A stretch of DNA of 64,000 nucleotides, taken from the NCBI GenBank assembly GCA_014871385.1, contig CM026424.1, positions 20,427,321 to 20,491,320 on the forward strand. Direction: 5' to 3'. This stretch comes from Ceratodon purpureus (Eukaryota > Streptophyta > Bryopsida > Pseudoditrichales > Ditrichaceae). Shown here in pieces: positions 53,250-64,000 of the stretch (position 1 is the first letter of the stretch; each line of letters opens with the position of its first letter). Position numbers and translations under genes: made by a program. The notes under the pieces are model-generated. The model had not been told where the DNA came from, did no database searches, and saw only the letters and a list, made by a program, of their open reading frames with translations.

Positions 53250-55850
53250 GATTGGCGTCGATGCACCTCTGTACCTTTGCCGAATATTTTCTAACTGCCA
53301 GCTTGAAGCTTTGGTGTCTGCCTTTACCGGTGTTGAGATGACCTTTGCTACAAACGTCTCCAAGATCCCCTCCTCAGTAACCTCTGCAGTTGTCTGCTCC
53401 GTTGGTGTAGGAGTTAATTTCACCCCTGTTGCCTCTGTTGAAACTCGCTTTGTTGCCACCGAATTGATCTCGCTTTGCTGCCACCGAACTGCCGCTGCGG
53501 AAGTAATCTCCACTGCTGAAGATATGGACTCCTTTGTTGTTGTGACCGCCAACTTGGGTGTTGGGGCTCTCTCGCGACCTTCCCTTCGTCTCCCCCAATT
53601 GGTAAGTTATTGTGACGAGGCTTGGTTCCGCTTGATGCTTCGATTTCCACTTGATGCGGCCTGACTTGGTCTCCTCGGCAGTAGCAGGTGGAGCAGACAG
53701 TGGCCCCTTCTCCCGCGTCGATGGTGACCTCGCAGCTTTTGCCGATAGTCTCGCCGTCTTCTCCTTCACCGCTTCTGCCGAGACCTCCACCGCTCCTATC
53801 ATGACCTCCAAAGCTCCTGCCGTGATCTCCAAAGCTCCTGCCGTGACCTCCAAAGCTCCTGCCGAGACCTCCACCGCTCATGCCGAGACCTCCAACGCTC
53901 CTGCCAAGACCTCCAACGCTTCTGCCGAGACCTCCGATGCTCTTGCCGAGATTTCCACCGTTCCTACCGAGACCTCCAACGCTCCTGCCGAGACCTCCAC
54001 CGTAGCAAAGCATGCACTCCCTCCCAAAGTTGCTACCAGCTCTCTCACTTTGCTACCACCTTCCGCTACACACTCCTGGTATCGTCACTTACTTCTATTC
54101 TTTCTAACAAATGTAGCTTGTCTAGAAATATTTCTGATTACGCATATACTTTGAAACTTAGAATGATGGAGGCTTACAGAATGGGGCATTATATACGTGC
54201 AAATGCAGGTGGAAAGAGTCCTAGGGTTCTTAAGAGTTACATGGCGGCCATGGTAATTATTATGATGTGGTTTAGGATTTATGTTAGAGGTGCCATTGGA
54301 TGTTGTATTAATGAAATCGCACGGTGCTTGTGTGTGTGAATGAACAGTATTGTGCACAGTAATTTTGTTTTAGGGTTCAGATGACTTACCTGATTTTTTG
54401 CAGTGCCGTTGGTGTGTTGAGAAGGGGGTGCTTCCTTGCTTCTTTGGTTCATCCTTCTCTCTTGAGCCCTCTTCTCTTCGTAGTTTGGTGTTGAGGTGCA
54501 TCTTGTGAGGGGATGCTGAATGCTAACATTGGTTCGTCTATTGTCATAATGGGTACATGCAGGGGGCATGTGCATGGAGGTGTTCGTATGCTGCTCTTCT
54601 ATGAGGTGTATCAAGTTGTCGCTTTGCTTCAAGCTGGTGCCGTCTATCCTCATGACGTTTGGTGTGACTTTGCACGTGATTTGCTGCTATTCGAAATGCT
54701 TGCTCACCCGGTCCTTCTGCCATCTAAGACTGGTTCGGTGCTGCACCTTCCATGAGTTGAGTCTGATTTTGAATCTTGAGTCTGAGTTTGAGTCTGCAAG
54801 GCCCTTGTTGTCCTGGAAATTTGTGGTGTCTGCTTGGCTTCTCGCTGTAACATGCTCACTGCTGCCTGTACTTTTGCTGCCTGTACTTTTCTCATGCAAA
54901 GATAATTGTAATGGGGGGCAGTGACTTACCTTGTTTTTTGTGTTGATTGGGTGGCCTGGGGGTCGCAGCAGAGTGTTGGACTTGGGCGCTGCCTGAATTG
55001 AGCATCTGTGGAAGCCGTGAAAGCTGACTCCGATCCCAAATGCCGTTAATGGCTCTTGTTTCCAGTTTTGGGGCTGATCTGCAGTAGTACTTGCTAGTCG
55101 GATATGTTGAGGTTCCTGAACGACGATTATGTGCAGGTACTGTAACGGAGAGGAACTTGTATAGGTTTTGTTGATGAGGATCTTGCTCTCGATTTGTTGC
55201 TGCAACATCGAGGGGTTTGTACTGTTATCTTGGTCTTGATGTTGGCTTCGGAGGTGGCAGGCTGAGAAGCCTGAATTTTGTGTATAGTCCAGCAGGCAGG
55301 TGCTGTGTTGAACCCGAGTTGTCAGCTGTGCCTTGGGCGTTTGTTGGTCGTGAGTAAGCATCCTCCTTTGACGACGTTCTTCAGATCTTGTTGGCTGTGT
55401 CTTCTGCTTGTGCCAGCTGCTCCGGCGGTTCTTGGACTGTATTGCTTCTTGGGCTATGTTGGTTCTTGGACTGTGTTGGTTCACGGGCTCAGTTGCTTCT
55501 TGGACAGTGTTGCATGTATCAGCCGGCTGGTGGTTGAGTTGTTTGTTGTGGAAAAGCTGCTCATTGTAACTGTTCTTCGCTGGTCCATGGTCGAGGTTGA
55601 TAGCAAGAGTGATGGCAGTGTATGTTCCTTGGTTGTGGCAGATTGTGGTTGTGTTGGTGGCGCTTGATGGCAATTTGCACATTACATGATTTCTGCAGGG
55701 AGTGGGGAAGGAGTAGGCATAGCTTATGCAGAGAAGAAGCAGAGTGAAACAGTCTATTCTACATCTTAACTTAGTCATGTTACAACTAGATCTGGCTTGG
55801 GTGAGTAAGTAAGAAGTTGTGGCAAACATAGTTCCTAGGATACATACCAT
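53250..55850 (-). CDS. possible spliced minus-strand gene with low-complexity exons
   Basis: Several long frames on the minus strand end at good donors: CAAG/GTAAGT near 54929, CAG/GTAAGT near 54391, CAG/GTAAAA near 53249 and CCG/GTGAGC near 54708. The blocks are Gln/Ser/Thr/Asn-rich (54930-55850 from an ATG; 54391-54653; 53420-54013). The last includes a Gly-rich array, described separately. Repeated donor motifs support splicing, but acceptors and phase could not be fixed and no domain is visible. It may be a host gene, a retroelement interior or a non-coding transcript. Confidence 0.25.
53770..54002 (-). repeat. 21-bp tandem repeat encoding Gly-rich heptads
   Basis: About eleven units of GACCTCCAAAGCTCCTGCCGA type on the plus strand. 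On the minus strand the best frame gives GRSVGGL/GRSFGGH heptads. All minus frames and one plus frame stay open across it because the unit length is a multiple of three, so openness alone does not prove coding. Confidence 0.8.
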
Positions 55851-56199
55851 TTTGCTGGTAAGATTTTAGATCTGTCAATGCTATGCAGTAGATGTCGATT
55901 TGGGTAGAGTCAGATCCAAACACCAATACAAGGCCAGCTCATATCAGGAATCCTTTGCTTAGATCTGGACTGCCAACAACTGTGACAATATAATGCAAAC
56001 ATTCACTAGATCTGGATCTTTGCAACTTACTCCCACCCAACACAAATCCTCCCTATGTTTGCCAAACTCTCTTTCTGTTTGTGTGTGAGGGGAGATCTTG
56101 CAAGCACAGCACTCTTGCAAGCCACACACTCTGCTTCAGAGACTAACTCCTACAACCTCCCCTCACTAGAAAACGCGGAGCTCACCTAGCACCCATCTC

Positions 56200-57534
56200 T
56201 CCGAAATTGTATGGGCGAAGTGGAAAGACGTGAATTTAATTGTTTGGCATCTCAAGACCATCATTGAAACTGTCCGTTTGGGCCAAATTATTTCCATAAA
56301 TGCATTCAATAGAATCCAATAGTAGTTTTATAACAATATTATTCTATCTAAGGAGTGAAGTAGTAAGAACTTTTTAAGAGTGCCAAAGCAAAAGTCCTAT
56401 AAATACCATTAGAGTAATCCATTATCCACCTAATCAATAATCTTTAATGTGTGCAAAACCACTATAATCTTCTTCAAATACCACCATGTATCAAGCTTAT
56501 TATTATGGCATGTTTTTTTTTTAAATATTTTTTTCATTATTACTACTACTACTTTACCTTGTTTTTGCCACATTTAAACTTTAATTCATTCACTAATTGT
56601 TACCTCTCTCTCATCCATTGTTACTCATGGCTTTGAGATTGATGGCTAATGAATGTATTCTTCGCAATTATAGAAATTTAAATTGTTGACACTTATAGAT
56701 CACTAGCATTAATAAGTTGGTTCAACTTCATCTTTTTTATATGACCAAAAAGTAGTTGGATGAAAAGGTTTTATACTCCAATTTATGATAGAATCAATCA
56801 TCGCTTTTTGAACAATATAAATAATTGACTTGTGAATTATTGGTATTTTTTAATTACAATCAAGACATTCATTGATGAGTTTTATGGAATTTTTAGTATA
56901 GGAGATCCAATTCTCTTTTAAAAGGATTGGCTTGACTTCCTTTTTTGTTTGTGAAATATTTTGTATCAATGTCTACTACATTAAAGTAATAAATTGCAAA
57001 GAATTAAGTGACGCATTGAATATGATAAATTTGTGTTTTTAGAGGTTTTGAATACATATGAATCATCTAATATAACTAGATGGTGATTTAAGTTTAAAAG
57101 TTCTTTTGTACTGTACAACTTCGTTTTATAACAAGAATTTTAGTCAATCTTGGATTTCTCAAATAAACATAGGATAAATCATGGAGAGATTGATAAAAGA
57201 GAGGCCAAATAAATAAACACCTTGTTATTCATGGAAAGGCGTCTCTGTAATTTTAAATTTTAACTCTATTTTAACATTTTTTTGAATTGAACAAGAATAG
57301 AAATTTTAAAAATTGCGCTCTATCATCTAGCCAAATATTTTATGTTGAAGACGGATTGTGTTTGATATCAAAAGAATATTTTGTATATTACTAAAATACT
57401 TTTTGTCATTCTATCAAAATATTCCTATAGTCAAACTTTAATTAATATGGACTTTGTAAGTTCCAAAATTTAATATGCTTATAATCTATACTTAAAAAAA
57501 ATTGATTAGTCAATCATAAGACAATTCTACAAAA

Positions 57535-57577
<43 letters not shown>

Positions 57578-59921
57578 CTTACATGAAACCTATTTTACGT
57601 GTTTTTTCAAAACATATAACCTTTTATATCTCTTAACATAGTCTATTTATTATGTGATTGTGTATGTCTTCACACAATGCACCACATAAATGTATTTATA
57701 ATTTCTTTTAAAAGATATTGGAAGTCTTAAAAATAACATAATAATTTAAATCATAATTTTTATGAATGTAAAATTTTAATGTGAAACTAATTTAAAAACA
57801 TCATAATAGTAAATTTTGTCATTAGATGAAATCATGGCCTTCAACTGAAAAGTCAAAGTTTGTTTATCATGTTTGGAAATGATAGGGAAAAAAATAGTGT
57901 TTCTTACTTGAACCCTATAATTTTCTAATCCATGTAATCAAATTTATTAAATTTTCTTGTTCATAATCGTCTTGAAGACTTAGTTAAGATCCTACGGTTA
58001 AAAATGACATTTTTGGAATATTTTTGGTGATAAATGGGCATGGTCAATTAGGAAAAAAATATTTAAAAACTTTCAAATTCCTTTAAACTTCTAATACACT
58101 GTTCATATTACTGAATGTGCTACGACAAACAAAATATATCATAAGTCAAGTGCAATGCATACAATGATAGTGATATGTAATTTGACTTGAGTGATAATTC
58201 TTCACCCTTTAGCAGATCTGAGTGGGTGATCATTATTCTCCCATAAATAATTTTTTATAAGAACTTAGCAAAGTTTCTACATTATATATAAATTGTGATT
58301 TGGGATCGGCTCCTATGAATATTACATACGTACCTCATGAAGAAAATAATATCAGGCTCCAACAAGTCCTACTTTTTGCATCAATTTTTATCCACGTAGT
58401 AAGATATATGTACTAAATTATGAGATCCAATGTTTAGTGGCAATAATAATAGTGAAGTAAAATGTTGAGGTACTAACCTTTCAAGAATTGATTCAAATGA
58501 ATTGAGCTTCAAGTAAGGTTTAATAGTAATGTTTCTATAATTAACTCCATATATAGAATCTAAATTTATCAAATATTCAAAAATGTTTAAATATATGATT
58601 TGATGCTTAACATGTATATTTAAATCTAAAAATATGAGAGTTTTCTTATATTATTAATATTTTGAATTTGTTACAATGTAAATGTTAGATTTTTAACACT
58701 ACTAGTGATAATAAAACTAGTTACATGCTGAGTACCATTTGTGACATGCAAAATTTATTTTATTTGACATCCATCTTAGGTGCTTTAAATCAAAGAATAT
58801 GTGTAAACGGCATCATCAAATATATATAAAACTAGGGTTGAATAAAAAAAATCATGGATGATATAAAGAACAACCAACTGATTATTTCAAGTGACTTTTT
58901 AATCATTCACATAATGTATTTAAATTTGTTTCTTAAATCATCATTCGTTAACCGCAAGATATGAGCTTCACAATTTCATTTTATTTTTAAAAGGGACCTA
59001 ATTGCATCATTTTAGCTTTTTATTTTTAGCCTATATTCAATTTATAGAATCCACTAAAAAATAAAATACCAATGTATTAAAAATTACAATGTCTTCTTTA
59101 AGAATAAAATAAAATTCCAATAAAAAAAATTCTTTTGACAATTAGGCTTTTGATGTTGTTCATACACAATATGTCAACATATGTTTTATAGTATAATTAT
59201 CATTTTTATTTCATATAATTTAATTATTCAATTACACATTTCTAAGGACATTTTAACATTGAATATGTGTTCGAACTGGATGTAGAATTATATAAAAAAG
59301 TTGAAGTGATATATTGATAAATTCTCTATTGTATATTTAAACATAATTGTACAATTAATTGATTATTTGACTTAAAAAATGCACATTGATGCGTTTCAAA
59401 CATGTATATTTAAACTTAAATAAATATCAACTATGGACAATGTTTTGATAGCACAAGCAATAGCCGAAGGCAAAAATGAAAAAAGTGATGAATTTGATTA
59501 TATAAAAAAATCTGGATTAAAAACCAAAAAGATTAAACTTCTTAATATGAGTTTCAAAATATTTTTACAATATATGGCAACTTTATGGTCGAATAAGCAA
59601 TTATATGATGTAAAATCTGAAATACAAAAATACCGTATATGGTCAAAAAATGCTGAAAATGCATATCAATAGTTGTAATCGAATATGCCACATTACAAAC
59701 TTCTTTTATTAACCATTTTTATCTAAAATATAATTATAAAGGAATACCTCTTTATTTGAACAATTAGTCAAATTTTTAATATATTCAAATTCTAACTCTG
59801 AAAACTATTCAAATTATAAATGTTGAATTAATTGTTATACTAGATTATTTTTATCCTACATAAGATACATAAACTACATCATTAGTTCTATATATATTAC
59901 ATTTCAATAAAAAAAATCAAC
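56200..59921. other. AT-rich intergenic DNA
   Basis: No convincing gene. It includes a 40-base A run at 57536-57575, which could be the tail of an old retroposed copy, and a short 79-aa Lys-rich frame (59433-59672) that may be chance or an upstream exon of the following gene. Confidence 0.45.
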
Positions 59922-62572
59922 ATGGATCTTCAAAAGAATAGACAAAGTACACTTTACACGGGACGTCCTGTATTTCTTGGTGATTCAGCAATGGAATTAT
60001 ATCTTAAAAAGAGATCTATCAATAAAGAAACCGGAGAAATTAAATTGGGTAGTTTTTATTCAGAAATGATAGAATACACAAAACCACCTCATCAACGTCA
60101 AAATTGCTTTGAGCATCCTAAACTTAGTATTTTTGGACCAAATGTAGATCACTCAATAGATCAAGAAGACTTACATAATCTTGATCTTACAACAAGCCGA
60201 ACGGATACTATGCGCGGGTCTGTTCATGAAGCTACAACTCATCAACATATCAAACATGATGATGAAATGTTTCCACAAATGACAACTGAAGAAGAAGATG
60301 TTGTGGAAATTATTAAAAAGCGATTAAGTCAATTGAGAAAACCTTATGAGCCTCAAGAAGATATAGAAGGCCCAGCAGATGTTTTAATATGGTATAAAGC
60401 GAGCCGATCAGATAACACTCAGATGCTTCTTAGAGCACATTCCAAAGTATTGAGTCGACATTGTAATGCTTTTGAAGAATTATTAGAATCCGGTATGAGA
60501 GAAATGACACTACGGGAATACCTTGATAGACAATTCATGCGAACAAGACAATTTGGTTAGTGTATGATTTTTTGTACTTGGAGAAGATGTTGGATATTTC
60601 TATAATAAAAAATAAAACTAAATTAATTTGAGATTAAAATTAAAACTAAACACTTCACCAATTAGTTTATGCTCATATGTTATCGTCTATTATTTTAAAA
60701 AGAAAACATTGATCTTTCAAACATCTTTATTTATTTGAAGACATTGTAAATTTGATATGATTCTAAATTTTTATACGATACAACGTGTTGTATTATGTAA
60801 ATTTCAGAAGAAAGCAGTGAAAGTACAGAATATGAAATAGAACCTTCACTTGCATGGTGTAATCTTCAACATCCAATAAAGCCAGTGGAGGTACCTAGAA
60901 TTGTAACTGAAGCATTTCTTGCCTTTCAAGAAGCACGACATAAAGCTTTGCTTCCACCACCATCAGAATTCCCTACATTTAAATCTGATGAAGAAATACT
61001 CCAAGAAAAGATAGACAAAGGTGCTTTTGATGTTGTCAAAGAAAGTCATAAATTGGTTCGAGAAATGGCAAACTTAGAGCTTCCACCGGAGTTAAGAGAA
61101 CAATATGAAAAATTTGCTATGATTGTTGAACATTGTATACCATTTACTCCTACTACTGAAGAATTAATGGAAGAAGAAGATGATGAAAAAAAACTTGAAC
61201 CATTTCAAAGAACAATTCGCATTAGTTTCTCTGATTATGCTCCTCCTGGATGGGATAAACTATATGAACGTCAAAGTATTATGGATAAACGCCGGAGTAC
61301 GCTGTCGAAACGTGATAGTCAATCTCAAGATGCCCTTCAAGATGATACTCTTGTAAAAGGTGATTTAATTGATGGTGAAGTAATGCAAGCAAGTGAAGGA
61401 GAGGGGAAACTTGTTGGAGGTGAATTGTTAGATGAAAAAACGCAAGATCCACCTTTTGATCCAAATTTAGTGAAAGGAGATTTATCCAAAGGAAGTTTGA
61501 GGAAAGGAAGTGAAGACCGTGAGAAGTTATTGAACGGAAATCTTATTGGTTCTGAGGTGAGAACAAAGATATGTTGAATGTTTAATATTGAAACAATACA
61601 TTATAGATTATGTTGTATCATTTATCAATACTCTAATAATAAAATCAATGATTTTCAATGTAACATTGAAATTTATCTGTTTATTTTGAAAAATGTTTTT
61701 TAATTCCAAAGTTTTTAATGAGGCACCAATATACCTTCAATAAAAATATATTTTTGAATGCAACATTTCTGCATCTAGATTGATCCTTTGTCAGAGGAAG
61801 GAAACTTGGATATAGGCAAAGAAGAAGGGGAATTAGGAGAAGAAAGAGAAAAAGAAGAACGTACCTTTTTTGCAGACTTTCTTGCAACATTACCATCTAC
61901 TCCGGAAGAAAGTGAGGTTGACGTGGGTCCTCCAAAACCACCTCCAACATATATCCTCAACAAAAATCAATGGACATCACATGGTGTTCATGCAATTATG
62001 GAATATTTGTATACAGAAAAGAGTCATATACCATGCCCGGAACTCCCCGAAGTGTTTGAAGTAGCAAATGAACTTTTGCTCACTGAAGTCACGGAGGCGA
62101 TTACATTGATGCCCCTACTTGCTTATCTTCGAGCAGCGTTAATGTGTGAAGCGAATCGAGCGGCTTTACTAGAATTATGTACAATCGCCAACTCAGCTGA
62201 ACGGCCAGGTTCATTTTACTATTTCAATCACTCCAAAGTATATAAATATATATTTGGTATTTTATACAAGAAAAATAAAAAACATTTAAATCATCACTAT
62301 ATTTTAATGACATTGTTTAAATTATTATAAATTTGTTACTAATATAATTAACAAATAAAAATTAACTTGTCAATGATGGAGGAAATTGGACAGTCAGATT
62401 TAAATACTCTCAAAAAGTTTTGTGAATCATTTGAGTATGGTTCCAATATAGATCGATTTCCTTATACTTTCACCCTTCATACCGGCTATATTGTTGGTAG
62501 AAGATACGAATTTTTAGAAGAAGGATTTTTCGAGTACAATATTGTAAAGGTATTTTGAAATACTTCAACATT

Positions 62573-62647
<75 letters not shown>

Positions 62648-63774
62648 GGGTGTGATTTCATTGATGTTCATATTTAAAATTAAATGATAAATTGAATAAA
62701 TTCTCATCTAAAACATATCGCAGACATCTGAAATTGGATTTTTCAGGTAAATATCTTGAGGATTATAGAACCTGGTATGAAATCGTTTAAAAAAATAGCG
62801 GAGCAAGCACGGCATTTTATTATTACAAAACCCCATCCTGAATGGGTTGGTGCAAAGGCTAGAATAGATGTTCATCACCATTATCCTCGTAAGGTAATTA
62901 TTATAAACCAACTTTATTTATTTCTCGAAACATAGAATCAATCCATTAAAACCTTGTATTAATTAAATAAAAATGTTTCTTTTGAATCATTTTGTTTTTC
63001 CATCATTTTGCAAAGTACAAGTAAGGATATGTGTAATGTAAATTATTGATAAATATTGCAATTTTTGGTGAAGTTCGATATGTCAAAAAATCGAAATCGC
63101 GACAAGGGATGGTTTATAACGGTATTTGGACCAAGGATTGCGGATGAATGCTATAAATTTTATAGACATATTCAAGGCTGGACTCACAAACCAATGGAAG
63201 GAGAAAGTTTTAGCATTTGTATGGCTATGGGTTTTCTTGTTTGTCCAATGATGCAAACTTCTGTTGCTAAGGTATAACTTAGTATGTTTTTCCAGTACAA
63301 TATTTATTCTAATACTTCATCCAATTAATATAAAATAAAATTTTGGTTGAATATATATTCTTGATGATTGTGAAATGAATGTTGCAGTCATTTCCCAAAG
63401 AAGTGAAGGTAGAAGAAGTAAGAGCGGGGACAATGCGGGGATATTTCATTGGAGGAGAGCCTCATGGAAATTCATTAAATTTAATTGGGGAGCCACACCA
63501 TCTATTAGCAGCAGTAAAAGCTATTCCTCCTGATTTAGTGGGAAGAACATCGTTCCGGGCTTCCTTTCCTTCAAAACAAACATTTGTTAAAATTTTCTCA
63601 GTTGCTCAAAAATTTGGTGTTGATTTTGAAATGAATTCCATTTACTTACTTAAAAATTTGCCAAAAATTATTCTTGCCTTGGAATTTTTTATTGGTATTT
63701 CAGAAGCACCTTTCATTCCTTGGGATGTACCACGAGAGATGATAGAGCTTGTTGCACCATGTGATCCATTTTAA
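59922..63774 (+). CDS. BTB/POZ-like protein with split BTB domain
   Basis: Seven exons join in phase to 2,697 bp (898 aa): 59922-60555, 60808-61556, 61779-62208, 62398-62549, 62747-62893, 63074-63271, 63388-63774. Residues about 150-190 (PADVLIWYKASRSDNTQ, LLRAHSKVLSRHCNAFEELL) match the first half of a BTB fold. The second half (VHAIMEYLYTEKSHIP, ELPEVFEVANELLLTEV) appears about 330 residues later, after a charged insertion with LVKGDL/GEL-type repeats. The C-terminal 260 residues (exons 5-7) hold YEFLEEGFFEYNIVK and GWFITVFGPRIADECYKFY and are unrecognised. BTB proteins often act as adaptors of cullin-3 ubiquitin ligases or as dimerisation scaffolds; that role is only inferred. Exon 4 uses the second of two nearby acceptors (GTCAG) to keep phase. 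Confidence 0.75.
62575..62647. repeat. (AAT)n/(ATT)n palindromic microsatellite in a BTB-gene intron
   Basis: About twelve AAT units followed directly by about twelve ATT units, so the 73-bp tract is self-complementary and could form a hairpin. It lies in the intron between exons 4 and 5. Confidence 0.9.
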
Positions 63775-64000
63775 ATTGATATTTGTTTTTGTTTTTTAAG
63801 AATATTCTTCCTTGAATATTATATTTAAAAAAGAAGATTACCGTGTCCTTCAAAGAGCATCAATAACTAATTAATAGTTTGTACATCTTTTCAAATATGT
63901 TTTTGTAACATTTTGAGTCAATGTTTTATTTTTTGTTTTTGCATAATAAACATGAAATTACTGTAAATTGAATACTTTTACTACAAACAAATTTTCAATA

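Noticed and set aside
55278-55667. Plus-strand Leu/Val/Cys-rich 129-aa frame resembling a membrane protein
   Set aside because: Antisense to Gln-rich minus-strand sequence; the hydrophobic look is what reverse-complemented Gln/Asn/Thr codons give.
59433-59672. A 79-aa Lys-rich frame upstream of the BTB gene
   Set aside because: In very AT-rich DNA such a frame is expected by chance, and no splice link to the BTB gene was found.

Overview
The window is nuclear DNA from a plant-type eukaryote. Genes are split by GT-AG introns, there is a plant-style CACTA DNA transposon, the magnesium-transporter gene has the intron-rich layout and C-terminus of plant NIPA8 proteins, and promoter-like stretches are CpG-rich while intergenic DNA is AT-rich. 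A sideroflexin gene and an unusual LINE point, by inference only, to a non-seed plant or streptophyte alga rather than a flowering plant.

Layout. At 0.6-1.8 kb (minus) is an intronless protein with a pogo/CENP-B-type DNA-binding region ending in a His-Val-Asp/Gly repeat. At 2.64-4.08 kb is one arm of a 1.43-kb inverted duplication; the other arm is at 34.40-35.83 kb, just upstream of the NIPA8-like gene. From 4107 to 24283 lies a CACTA (En/Spm) element with both termini and a TAG target-site duplication. It carries a TNP2-type transposase (plus, one premature stop), a divergent eight-exon TNPA/PttA-like gene (minus, apparently intact), and at least four more reading frames of unknown function, two of which also carry a single premature stop.

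From 24.3 to 30.5 kb is AT-rich, mostly non-genic DNA with old direct repeats and a retroposon-like insert ending in (AAAAT)n. Two housekeeping-type genes follow on the plus strand: a three-exon sideroflexin (324 aa, mitochondrial serine-carrier family) and a thirteen-exon NIPA8-like Mg2+ transporter (431 aa). I assembled both exon by exon, and reading phase is kept across every junction.

From 42.4 to 50.7 kb are a duplicated short repeat, a possible tRNA-derived SINE, and a decayed minus-strand LINE. The LINE encodes, in order, a virus-like 2A peptide, AP endonuclease, reverse transcriptase, an uncharacterised middle region with a Cys/His cluster, RNase H and a zinc knuckle. From 51 to 56 kb are a coding minisatellite and several unrecognised minus-strand frames, some apparently spliced. 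After more AT-rich DNA, 59.9-63.8 kb holds a seven-exon gene for an 898-aa protein whose BTB/POZ-like halves appear split by a long insertion.

The transposon genes form one unit (transposase plus accessory DNA-binding protein). The sideroflexin, NIPA8 and BTB genes are independent host genes separated by mobile DNA. All exon models are hand-built from splice motifs and phase, without transcript evidence.
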